From assembly GCA_021825505.1 (NCBI GenBank), contig JAKAHP010000005.1:1-32819 (forward strand): a stretch of DNA of 32,819 bases. Reading direction: 5' to 3'. Below, in pieces: positions 18,458 through 26,409 of this stretch (within the stretch, counting starts at the first letter, position 1; each line of letters begins with the position of its first letter). Origin of the DNA: Pseudomonadota bacterium. GTDB taxonomy: Bacteria; Pseudomonadota; Gammaproteobacteria; Burkholderiales; Burkholderiaceae_C. The notes below the pieces were generated by a model. That model made no database searches. It was given only the letters and a program-made list of their open reading frames with translations, and was not told the origin of the DNA. A program made the translations under genes and the position numbers.

Positions 18458-19912
18458 ATGAAGGACTGCAAAGCAGCAGGCTGGACGCGTGCGCCGCTGA
18501 CCGCGTGCCTCGCCGTGGCGATGTTCGGGGGTGTCGCGATCGAGGTGGGCGCGGCGGGAACCGGGGCGAGCCAGAACGCATCACCGCTGAGTGATGAAGA
18601 CGGGGAATCCATGGACACCCACCCCCTCGAGCCGCGCTACCTTTCAGCCGACGCCTTCAGCACCAACCGCAGCCCTTTGGATTCGGTCGATTTCGTGCTG
18701 TCGGATGACGAGCCGTCCGGGAGCAGGGAGCTGCGTGGTGCGCACGGCGAGGCGCGGCCGGATCGCCTCCAGCCGCCGAAGCCGTCGCGACAAGGGCCGA
18801 CGGGACATGCGCGGAACGACGGTGCAGGAAAGCCGCTGGCCCAGCGCGGGCCGCGGAGCGCCAATCGACTTGAAGCGTTGGCGCGGCCGAAGCCAGCGTA
18901 CAAACTGGATAAGGATGGACGCGTTGTCGTTGCCGACAAGGCCGACGCCAGCAGCACGCCGGACCGCGGTGCTGCAAGGAAGACGGCCAAGCCTTACTGG
19001 CGCGAAGCGCGATTCCCCATGAGCCTCTCGTACCGCCAAGGGTATCTCAGGGGCGAGCTCGCGCGCGATCGCGCTGCCTTGGAGGTTGCCCAGGAGCGTT
19101 GGATGACCTACGCGGAGCGCGCGTTGCCCAAGGCCATCTCGAAGCTGACACCGGGTGAAGCGCGTGAACTGTACAGGGACCACTTCGCCAAAGCGGGTGT
19201 CGTCATCCAGCTGCCGCGCGTCGGCCAGGCGAACGGCCAGGCGCAGGCTGTCAACGCGCAATATGCCGCTGATGCCGCGGCCGATGTCTCCGACGCGACG
19301 TATTCGGACGCGAGCTATTCCGACGCGACGCATTCCGAGGCAAACCCTGCGGCGGTCGACTTGCCAGACCTTGGGGCGCGCGAGGTGCTGCGTGTCTTGC
19401 TGCAATGCGAGGACTTTGTGACGGTGCTCGGGCCGGACGCCGATGCAAGGTCAAAGGACGCGCTGGAGAGGCTCGGCGCGCTGACCGAGGAGGAGACCAG
19501 GCACAAGACGGTCGGTGCGTTGTGGGAGGAGGTCTCGGGCAACTGCTTCATTCTTACGGAGGTCAAAGGGCCCCGGGACTTTGGGCAGTTTGAAAATCGG
19601 CTCGCTTCCAGGGGCGTGCGAAGCGGGGCGGTGGCGAGTGAACTCTACGGTGAGGAGCCCGTGGTGCTGCATGACCTACCGCAACGTGATCGGCTCGTGG
19701 CGGTGGTCGCACACGGTGAGCATTGGAGCCACGATCGCCCACGCTACATCGTCGCCATTTTTTTGCGCAACGGGCACTTTATTCTGCCCGGGTGGAGCGT
19801 GTCAGGGCCCACTGGAAAGCAGATTCAGCAGGCTGACGCGATCCAATTCGAGCCAGATACCCATCTGGGTGAAATCGAATACGTGATCTACCGACCGCAG
19901 GACGACGTGTAA
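18458..19912 (+). CDS. P3: predicted secreted paralogue, type II C-terminus
   Basis: MKDCKAAGWTRAPLTACLAVAMFGGVAIEVGAA; C-terminal 'DLPQRDRLVAVVAHGE..RPRYIVAIFL..IEYVIYRPQDDV'. Confidence 0.82.
   Translation: MKDCKAAGWTRAPLTACLAVAMFGGVAIEVGAAGTGASQNASPLSDEDGESMDTHPLEPRYLSADAFSTNRSPLDSVDFVLSDDEPSGSRELRGAHGEARPDRLQPPKPSRQGPTGHARNDGAGKPLAQRGPRSANRLEALARPKPAYKLDKDGRVVVADKADASSTPDRGAARKTAKPYWREARFPMSLSYRQGYLRGELARDRAALEVAQERWMTYAERALPKAISKLTPGEARELYRDHFAKAGVVIQLPRVGQANGQAQAVNAQYAADAAADVSDATYSDASYSDATHSEANPAAVDLPDLGAREVLRVLLQCEDFVTVLGPDADARSKDALERLGALTEEETRHKTVGALWEEVSGNCFILTEVKGPRDFGQFENRLASRGVRSGAVASELYGEEPVVLHDLPQRDRLVAVVAHGEHWSHDRPRYIVAIFLRNGHFILPGWSVSGPTGKQIQQADAIQFEPDTHLGEIEYVIYRPQDDV
19289..19342 (+). 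repeat. 15-nt in-frame tandem repeat in P3 (SDATY/SDASY/SDATH)
   Basis: Three 15-nt units plus a partial unit. Confidence 0.8.
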
Positions 19913-19927
19913 GCCGGCACGGCGCTG

Positions 19928-19957
19928 CGCGTGGCGCCCGCCGCGGGGCGCCACGCG
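19928..19957. terminator. 12-bp perfect hairpin CGCGTGGCGCCC-gccgcg-GGGCGCCACGCG downstream of P3
   Basis: Perfect inverted repeat 15 nt after the P3 stop; no clear T-tract. Recurs after P6 and, imperfectly, after P7. Confidence 0.6.
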
Positions 19958-20201
19958 TCAGATGCGACGCGAACCGGCCGACCTGTGCGCCGGTGCTGGC
20001 CGCCGGAAATCCGAATTGAGCACGGCTTGACGCGATTGAAACAATCCCCAGGGAACCACTCCGAACCTGTCTATCAAAGTCCATAGATGCAGCGTTTTGC
20101 GGAATCTGTCGAGGGTTATCGGCGTCACGCTGGTGCCTTCGGCTCCTGAGGTGGCGGGGCGTTGCCACCCGCGACTGACGTGACGAGACGGAGTTTGGAC
20201 C

Positions 20202-21692
20202 ATGAAGCATTGCAATACAGCACGCTGGACGCGTGCGCCGCTGGCCGCGTGTCTCGCCGTGGCGATGTTGGGTGGTGTGACGACCGAGGTGCGCGCGGCG
20301 GGAACCGGGACGAGCCAGAACGCATCATCGCTGGATGATGAAGACGTGAAATTCAACTGCGACCTGTCGCCTGTGTCGCGCCGCGTCGACCCTGACCGCT
20401 CCCTCGCCGGTTGGCACCAGTCGATGGATGGGATCGAATTCGAATTCTCGGATCAGGGCCATTCCGAGAGCGAGGTGGGGCGTGCCTCGGGCACTGGGAA
20501 AACCAAGCGCCTGGCGGCCGGACCGGGGAAATACGATCCGGCGCAGCTCCCGCTGCTGAAGCAGCCGCATGCGGAGCGGCAGAATCCGCAGGGCAAGCGG
20601 CGTGCGGGTGCTGCGGACAAGCCCGGTGCAAAGCTGCACGCCGCGCGCAACGAGCGGGCACGCGCTGGCCAAGCCGGCAAGGTTGACGCCCCACGCAAGG
20701 GGTACGACCAGAAATACCTTGAGTGGTTGGCGCAGCCGAAGCATCGGGCGCAGCCCGACACTCGGACTGGGCAGGCACAGCACGACGCTGCCGCCAGGAA
20801 GGTTGACACCAGACCCAAGTGGGGTCAGCGGCAGCCTGCGCAAAAGCAAAACTCCAATGAGCCTTACTGGATGACGCCTGTTCTCCGTGGCGCCGACGGA
20901 AAGGGACGCGTCGCTCCGCGTGCGTATGCGCAGTACGGCGCTGCTGAAAAGACCATCGCCCGACGCGTGACGCACAAGCCTCGAAAGGTGGATGAGGATC
21001 GCATCAAGCACCTGGCGGAAAGTAGGAAGCGTTACCAGCCTGATTCTGGAATCAAGCCTGCGTACCAAGCGCCCTCGGCTAACGCCGATCACCGTGAGTT
21101 GCCCGGCGCTGGAGCCGTTCAGGCGGTATCGAGCAGATTCACCGCGAACGCGCTCGGGATCACCGATCAGCATTGCCTGTCGTCCTCGCACGCCATGGAT
21201 TTCTTGCGTCTGCGCGCAGGTCTGCCGCGGGCCCCGAGCTCCAAGGACATGCCGAAGGCCGTGGTCGTGACCCCGGATGAAGCCGAGTCTGCCGGCGGCA
21301 TCCCTGCGGCATGCGCGTTGAGCTGGGACAGTGAGCAAAGCTGCACTGTTCTTTTCGAACCAGGGCTGCGAAGGGTGCCGCCCTACCATCGGTACTTGAT
21401 CGAAGGGTTGATCGCTCGCGTCGACGAGCCTGTGGACAGCAATGCCCCGTTCATCGCGGTGCGTCACGCGGTCACCCAGGACTACACCGGGTGGGTCGTG
21501 GATGGCATGTCCCAGATAAATTCGGAGCTGTCCGGCGCTTCGATGGACGCGAACGAGATGTTGAACGAGCCGGAGACTTCTCCGGTGCGTGTCGACATCG
21601 AGCGAATCAGCAACGTTCGAGTGGCGGTCTACAGGGCGCCAGAACACTGGCGTTCGTTCCGGACTTTGGTATCTGAACCGGCGCCGGACTGA
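20202..21692 (+). CDS. P4: predicted secreted paralogue, type I C-terminus
   Basis: MKHCNTARWTRAPLAACLAVAMLGGVTTEVRAAGTGTSQNASSL; central and C-terminal regions match P1 and P2. Confidence 0.85.
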   Translation: MKHCNTARWTRAPLAACLAVAMLGGVTTEVRAAGTGTSQNASSLDDEDVKFNCDLSPVSRRVDPDRSLAGWHQSMDGIEFEFSDQGHSESEVGRASGTGKTKRLAAGPGKYDPAQLPLLKQPHAERQNPQGKRRAGAADKPGAKLHAARNERARAGQAGKVDAPRKGYDQKYLEWLAQPKHRAQPDTRTGQAQHDAAARKVDTRPKWGQRQPAQKQNSNEPYWMTPVLRGADGKGRVAPRAYAQYGAAEKTIARRVTHKPRKVDEDRIKHLAESRKRYQPDSGIKPAYQAPSANADHRELPGAGAVQAVSSRFTANALGITDQHCLSSSHAMDFLRLRAGLPRAPSSKDMPKAVVVTPDEAESAGGIPAACALSWDSEQSCTVLFEPGLRRVPPYHRYLIEGLIARVDEPVDSNAPFIAVRHAVTQDYTGWVVDGMSQINSELSGASMDANEMLNEPETSPVRVDIERISNVRVAVYRAPEHWRSFRTLVSEPAPD

Positions 21693-21777
21693 TGAGCGCA
21701 GCGATGGGCGCGAGCAAGGGGTGGATGGCCAGGCGCAAGACGGCGCCGAGGCTGACCATCGGCGCGCTCACGCCAGG

Positions 21778-21960
21778 CGCGATCACGCTCGAACAGGGCA
21801 AGTAACATCAGGTCAGGCGCATGCTCGCCGCGGCCGGCAACCACTGCGTCGCATTGCAGCGGGTCGCTATCGGCGGCTTGCGCCTGGATGCGCTGGACTT
21901 GCCCGAGGGCGGCTGGTGCTATCTGGGTGAGCGCGAACGCGCGCCGGCCACGACGAGGAG
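21778..21960 (+). pseudogene. 3' fragment of rsuA, second copy (same truncation junction and same nonsense codon)
   Basis: 'gcgatcacgctcgaacagggcaagTAAcatcaggtcaggcgcatgctcgcc'. Confidence 0.9.
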
Positions 21961-21965
21961 AAGAC

Positions 21966-22193
21966 ATGGATCTGGGCATCGCCGGGCGCCGGGCACTGGT
22001 GTGCGCATCGAGCAAGGGTCTGGGGCGCGCCTGTACGCTGGCGCTGGCGGCCGAGGGGGGCCATCTGACCCTGATCGCGCGCGGTGCCGACGCGCTGGCG
22101 GCGACTGCGCGGGAGCTGCGCGAGCGCTGCGGCGTCGAGGTCACGGAGGTGGTCTTCCTGCTCGATGGTGGAGCCTATCCCGGCACGCTTTGA
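21966..22193 (+). pseudogene. SDR copy with in-frame internal deletion (75 aa left of 259)
   Basis: ..GVEVTEVV|FLLDGGAYPGTL; 552 nt missing relative to 17372-18151, joining the SDR N- and C-terminal ends. Confidence 0.9.
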
Positions 22194-22499
22194 CAGCCTG
22201 CTCGCGAGGGCACGGCACCTGCGCGGGTGCGTGCCGCGCAGCGCGCGAGCAGCAGCCGGCGCCGCGACCTGCCCCCAGGTGCAGGCGCTGGTCAACACGA
22301 TGCGAGCAGCGGCTTGCGCACGGCTTGACGCGATTGAAACAACCCGCTGGGAACCACTCCGATCAGTCGAATCAAACTCCAAGGATTCAGCACCCTGTTG
22401 AATCTATAAAGGGTGAACAGCGTCACGCTGGTGTCTTCGGCCCCTGAGCCGGCGTGACGTAGCCTCCCGCGACTGACGTGACCAGACGGAGTTGGGAAG

Positions 22500-22919
22500 G
22501 TGAAGGACTGCAAAGCAGCAGGCTGGACGCGTGCGCCGCTGACCGCGTGCCTCGCCGTGGCGATGTTCGGGGGTGTCGCGATCGAGGTGGGCGCGGCACA
22601 AACCGGGGTCGACAACTCGCCCGTGGCGACCTCGGCGACCAGACGATTGCGATCCAGCTCGTCGATGGGGGCGCGCCCTTGCAAAGCCTGCCGCAACGCG
22701 AGCGGATCGCTGCGGTGGTCGCACGTGTTCCAGGCTGGAATGACGATTACCGACGCTACATCTTCGCGACCTTGTCACCTGAGGGGACGATCTTTTTCCC
22801 CTGGGGGTTATGTCACACGACTTTGGTTGGTGCTATTTCATGCCCGACGTGCTCGAAGACAACGATTTGTTCATGCGCCAGGTCGAATACGTGATCTACC
22901 GCCCGCTGCGCGACGTGTA
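22500..22919 (+). pseudogene. P5: degenerate type II paralogue (centre deleted, frameshifted)
   Basis: GTG instead of ATG; N-terminus nearly identical to P3 (MKDCKAAGWTRAPLTACLAVAMFGGVAIEVGAA), then 'LQSLPQRERIAAVVAR..RRYIFATL' in a second frame and 'RQVEYVIYRPLRDV*' in a third. Confidence 0.88.
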
Positions 22920-22944
22920 AATCGGCACAGCGCGCTGCCGTGCC

Positions 22945-22990
22945 GTGTCACCTGCAGCAGCAAGGGCTCGGGGTATGCCTGTGCGCTGGC
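22945..22990 (+). pseudogene. SDR glycine-motif relic
   Basis: Encodes VTCSSKGSGYACALAA versus VCASSKGLGRACALALAA of the intact SDR. Confidence 0.7.
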
Positions 22991-23191
22991 CGCCGTGGAT
23001 CCGAATTAAGCACGGTTTCACGCGATTAAAACAAGCCACAGTGAACTCCGCAGGTCAGTTCTATCAAACTCCATAGATTCATCGTTTTGTTGAATCTGTC
23101 GAGGCAGATCGGTGTCACGCCGGTGTCTTCGGCCCATGAGCCGGTGTGGCGTAGCCACCCGCAACTGACGTGACGAGACGGAGTTTGGAAG

Positions 23192-24592
23192 ATGAAGGAC
23201 TGCAAAGCTGCACGCTGGACGCGTGCGCCGCTGGCCGCGTGCATCGCCGCGGCGATGTTCGGGGGTGTGGCGATGGATGTGGGCGCGGCTCAAACCGGGG
23301 CTGGCAACGCGCCGCTTGGCCAGGGTGAAGATCTGTTGGATCACCCGCCATTGGGGATGAACGATGCGCATGCCAGCGCTGCGAATGACCTGATCCCACC
23401 AGCGAAGAAGCCTCGAAAGTGGGACGACGCTCGACTCGAGAGCCTGGTGAACTCCAGGAAGTCTCACGAGGTTCTGCGTGCTCAAGCTCGCGCTGAGAAA
23501 AAGCCGCCGGTTGTCGAGGGTAAGCAAGTACGCGCTGTGCCTGCCAGGCAGGTTGACGCCCAACGCGCGCGGGCCCAGCGCGAGCTAAGTGAGAGGTTGT
23601 CGCAGCAGAAGCCTTCCTACAGGCTGAATGAGCATGGGCAGGTCGTGCCCGTCGACCAGAATGAGCTCCACGGCGCGCCGAGCCACGGTGCCAGCAAGAA
23701 GGCTGGCAAGCCTCGCGATTACGCTGCGGAGCGGCGCAAGCGCGAGGAAGTGCGCACGGTGAAGTATGTCCGTGAGCTTGCTCGCATCGACAAATACATG
23801 GCCGCCCCGAGGCTCGGGGGCCTGAAAAAACCGGTGCTGGCTCAAGTGCTTGAGCATCCCCTCAACGGCGGTGGGGGCTTCTTCGCTCCGGGCGTAGGCA
23901 CCGGCGAAGCGTACGGCGCCGGGCCGGGGCAACCGGGTCAGTTGCAGGTTCAGCTGCCAAGCGTCCTGCACGACCCGGCCTTCGGGGCCTTGGGCCAGAT
24001 AAGTGACGATATTCGCAGCAAGCAAGATGGCGAGCAGTCACCCACCGCTCAGAGTCAGTCCGAGCACGCCGGTGGGGATGCTCTATTGGCGAGCCTTGAT
24101 GCGATGGACGTGATGGAGGTCTTGCTGCGGTGCGAAGACTGTCAGTCGTCGCTCGGCCCGGCCAAGGGGTCAGACACAAATCAAGTGCTGCAAGGTCTCC
24201 GAGACAAGCTGACTATCGAGGGACGCGCGAACGAGCCGCTCGACGGCATGTGGGCTATCGTGACGGGCAATGAATTCAGTGCCGGGCTCGTCGATGGCGA
24301 CGACGCCCTCGCGCATCTTGCCGTGAAGCTCAAGGAGCCGGCTGCGTCGTTCAACGACCTGCCGCACCCTGGCCGGATCGCTGCGGTGGTTGCGCGCGCT
24401 TCCAGCGAGAACCCCAATCAGCCGCGCCACGTCGTCGTGACTTATACGCGCGACGGGCAATTCACAGCGCCCGCGGGGTTCATATCAAAAGCCACGAACG
24501 AACTGATTCCGTGGTCTGATGACTGCAGTGCCGGCACTCTGAACCTAAGGGGGATCGAATACGTGATCTATCGTCCGGAGGACGACGCGTAA
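23192..24592 (+). CDS. P6: predicted secreted paralogue, type II C-terminus
   Basis: MKDCKAARWTRAPLAACIAAAMFGGVAMDVGAAQTGAGNAPLGQGED; C-terminal 'NDLPHPGRIAAVVARASSENPNQPRHVVVTY..GIEYVIYRPEDDA'. Confidence 0.85.
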   Translation: MKDCKAARWTRAPLAACIAAAMFGGVAMDVGAAQTGAGNAPLGQGEDLLDHPPLGMNDAHASAANDLIPPAKKPRKWDDARLESLVNSRKSHEVLRAQARAEKKPPVVEGKQVRAVPARQVDAQRARAQRELSERLSQQKPSYRLNEHGQVVPVDQNELHGAPSHGASKKAGKPRDYAAERRKREEVRTVKYVRELARIDKYMAAPRLGGLKKPVLAQVLEHPLNGGGGFFAPGVGTGEAYGAGPGQPGQLQVQLPSVLHDPAFGALGQISDDIRSKQDGEQSPTAQSQSEHAGGDALLASLDAMDVMEVLLRCEDCQSSLGPAKGSDTNQVLQGLRDKLTIEGRANEPLDGMWAIVTGNEFSAGLVDGDDALAHLAVKLKEPAASFNDLPHPGRIAAVVARASSENPNQPRHVVVTYTRDGQFTAPAGFISKATNELIPWSDDCSAGTLNLRGIEYVIYRPEDDA

Positions 24593-24608
24593 CACCTCAC
24601 AGCGCCGT

Positions 24609-24636
24609 GCGTGGCGCCCGCTGCGGGGCGCCACGC
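24609..24636. terminator. Hairpin GCGTGGCGCCC-gctgcg-GGGCGCCACGC downstream of P6
   Basis: 11-bp perfect stem, near-identical to the hairpin after P3. Confidence 0.6.
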
Positions 24637-24673
24637 GTCAGGTGCCACGCGGTCGAAGCGACCCTTGCACAGC

Positions 24674-24712
24674 GCCGGGCGCCAGGGTGATCCGGCCGAA
24701 TTGAGCACGGCT
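24674..24712 (+). pseudogene. SDR 3'-region relic
   Basis: 'ccgggcgccagggtgatccggccgaattgagcacggcttg' resembles 'ccgggcgtctgggcgatccggccgagttcggtgcggcttg' in the intact SDR (about 18028-18066). Confidence 0.6.
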
Positions 24713-24886
24713 TGACGCGATTGAAACAACCCGCTGGGAACCACTCCGATCAGTCGAATCAAACGCCATGGATTCAGCGTTTTGCGGAGTCTGTCGAGGG
24801 TGATCGGCGTCACGCTGGTGTCTTCGGCTCCTGAGGCGGTGGGGCGTTGCCCCTCGCGACTGACGAGACGAGACGGAGTTTGGAAG

Positions 24887-26287
24887 ATGAGGGACTGCAA
24901 AGCTGCACGCTGGACGCGTGCGCCGCTGGCGGCGTGCATCGCCGCGGCGATGTTCGGGGGTGTGGCGATCGATGTGGGCGCGGCACAAACCGGGGCTGGC
25001 AACGCGCCGCTTGGCCAGGGTGAAGATCACGTGGATCCCCCGCCATTGGGGATGAACGATGCGCTTGCCAGCGCTGTGAATGACCTGATCCCACCAGCGC
25101 AGAAGCCTCGACGGCGGTACGACGCTCGACTCGAGAGCCTGGTGAACTCCAGGAAGTCTCACGAGGCTCTGCTTGCTCAAGCTCGCGCTGAGAAAATGTG
25201 GCCGGTTGTCGAGGGTAAGCAAGTACACGCTGTGCCTGCCAGACAGGTTGACGCCCAACGCGCGCGGGCCCAACGCATACAAGCTGAGAAGTTGTCGCAG
25301 CAGAAGCCTTCCTACAGGCTGAATGAGCATGGGCAGGTCGTGCCCGTCGACAAGAACGACCTCCACGGCGCGCCGAGCCACGGTGCCGGCAAGAAGGCTG
25401 ACAAGCCTCGCAGCCTTGAGAAGCCCGTCCGCAAGATGCACCTTGACGATGAGTTTGCCCGCCTTGGCGCCGCCATCCAGGCCCGCGACGCTCGCATCGA
25501 CAAATACGCCAAGGAGGCAAGGGTCAAGAGTCCGCGGCGGATCGAAAGGGATCGACGGCCTGGGGACAACTTCGCCAAGGCGGGCTTCGACCTCCAGCGG
25601 CCATCGGTCGATCAGGGGAACGGCGCCGGGGTGGGGCTGGGGGGACCAGGAACGTTGCGCGATGCCCATGCCGAACTTGCCGCAGCGCCGGTGGCGTTGT
25701 GGAATGGGCAGGCGATGCCTACCGTGTCGAGCCTCCGCGCGGTGCAAATGACATTGTTCGTTCTCGGGGGATACAACGGCCCGGCGGATCCGAGGGTGCC
25801 GCATGCGCATCAATTGTTCAAGGAGTTCATGGAGTTCAAGGAGCACCTCGCCACGCCGGTGCAGGCCAGCTTTCACAACATCTGGGGCGACGTGCTGGAG
25901 TTGGACTACCGGGAGCTGGAGTTCGAGGAAGGTTCCGATATCAGCGAGGTCATCGAGCAGGCGATCGACAATGCCAGCCTCGATACCAAGAGGGTCGGCA
26001 GCGCGCTGATGGCGTTGCCAAACCCGATACGCTTCGCCGATTTGCCGCAGCCCGAGCGCATCGCCCTGGTGATTGCGCGCAGCACGCCGGACAATGCGTC
26101 CGAGCCACGCTACGCGATCGCGGGACGCGTCCGGCACAGCGACACCAAGCTCAGAATGCTCTATCTGGACCCGAAGGAGAACGGCGAGCTGGACATGAAA
26201 GCCGTTACGCGGTACAGGGTCGGCGCCCCGCCCGTGGAAATGAGTCACGTGGAGTTCGTGGTCTATCGGACACAAGCGCCGTCTTGA
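24887..26287 (+). CDS. P7: predicted secreted paralogue, type III C-terminus
   Basis: MRDCKAARWTRAPLAACIAAAMFGGVAIDVGAAQTGAGNAPLGQGED; N-terminal half closely matches P6, C-terminus 'NIWGDVLELDYR..DNASLDTKRVGSALMALPNPIRFADLPQPERIALVIARSTP' matches P8 and P9. Confidence 0.85.
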   Translation: MRDCKAARWTRAPLAACIAAAMFGGVAIDVGAAQTGAGNAPLGQGEDHVDPPPLGMNDALASAVNDLIPPAQKPRRRYDARLESLVNSRKSHEALLAQARAEKMWPVVEGKQVHAVPARQVDAQRARAQRIQAEKLSQQKPSYRLNEHGQVVPVDKNDLHGAPSHGAGKKADKPRSLEKPVRKMHLDDEFARLGAAIQARDARIDKYAKEARVKSPRRIERDRRPGDNFAKAGFDLQRPSVDQGNGAGVGLGGPGTLRDAHAELAAAPVALWNGQAMPTVSSLRAVQMTLFVLGGYNGPADPRVPHAHQLFKEFMEFKEHLATPVQASFHNIWGDVLELDYRELEFEEGSDISEVIEQAIDNASLDTKRVGSALMALPNPIRFADLPQPERIALVIARSTPDNASEPRYAIAGRVRHSDTKLRMLYLDPKENGELDMKAVTRYRVGAPPVEMSHVEFVVYRTQAPS

Positions 26288-26326
26288 TACGAACTCGGTG
26301 GCGGCTCGCGTCGCGCTTGCACGGAT

Positions 26327-26360
26327 GCGCGTGTGGCGCCCGCCGCGGCGCACCACGCGC
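26327..26360. terminator. Imperfect hairpin downstream of P7
   Basis: GCGCGTGTGGCGCC-cgccgc-GGCGCACCACGCGC: 14-nt arms with a 2-nt mismatch; resembles the P3 and P6 hairpins. Confidence 0.45.
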
Positions 26361-26361
26361 T

Positions 26362-26388
26362 AAATACCACGCTACGATAATGGTATTT
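26362..26388. promoter_or_regulatory. Inverted repeat AAATACCA-N11-TGGTATTT upstream of the multicopper oxidase
   Basis: Perfect 8-bp arms, ending 21 nt before the ATG at 26410. Confidence 0.45.
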
Positions 26389-26409
26389 TGGTGAGCGTGA
26401 GACGCAACC

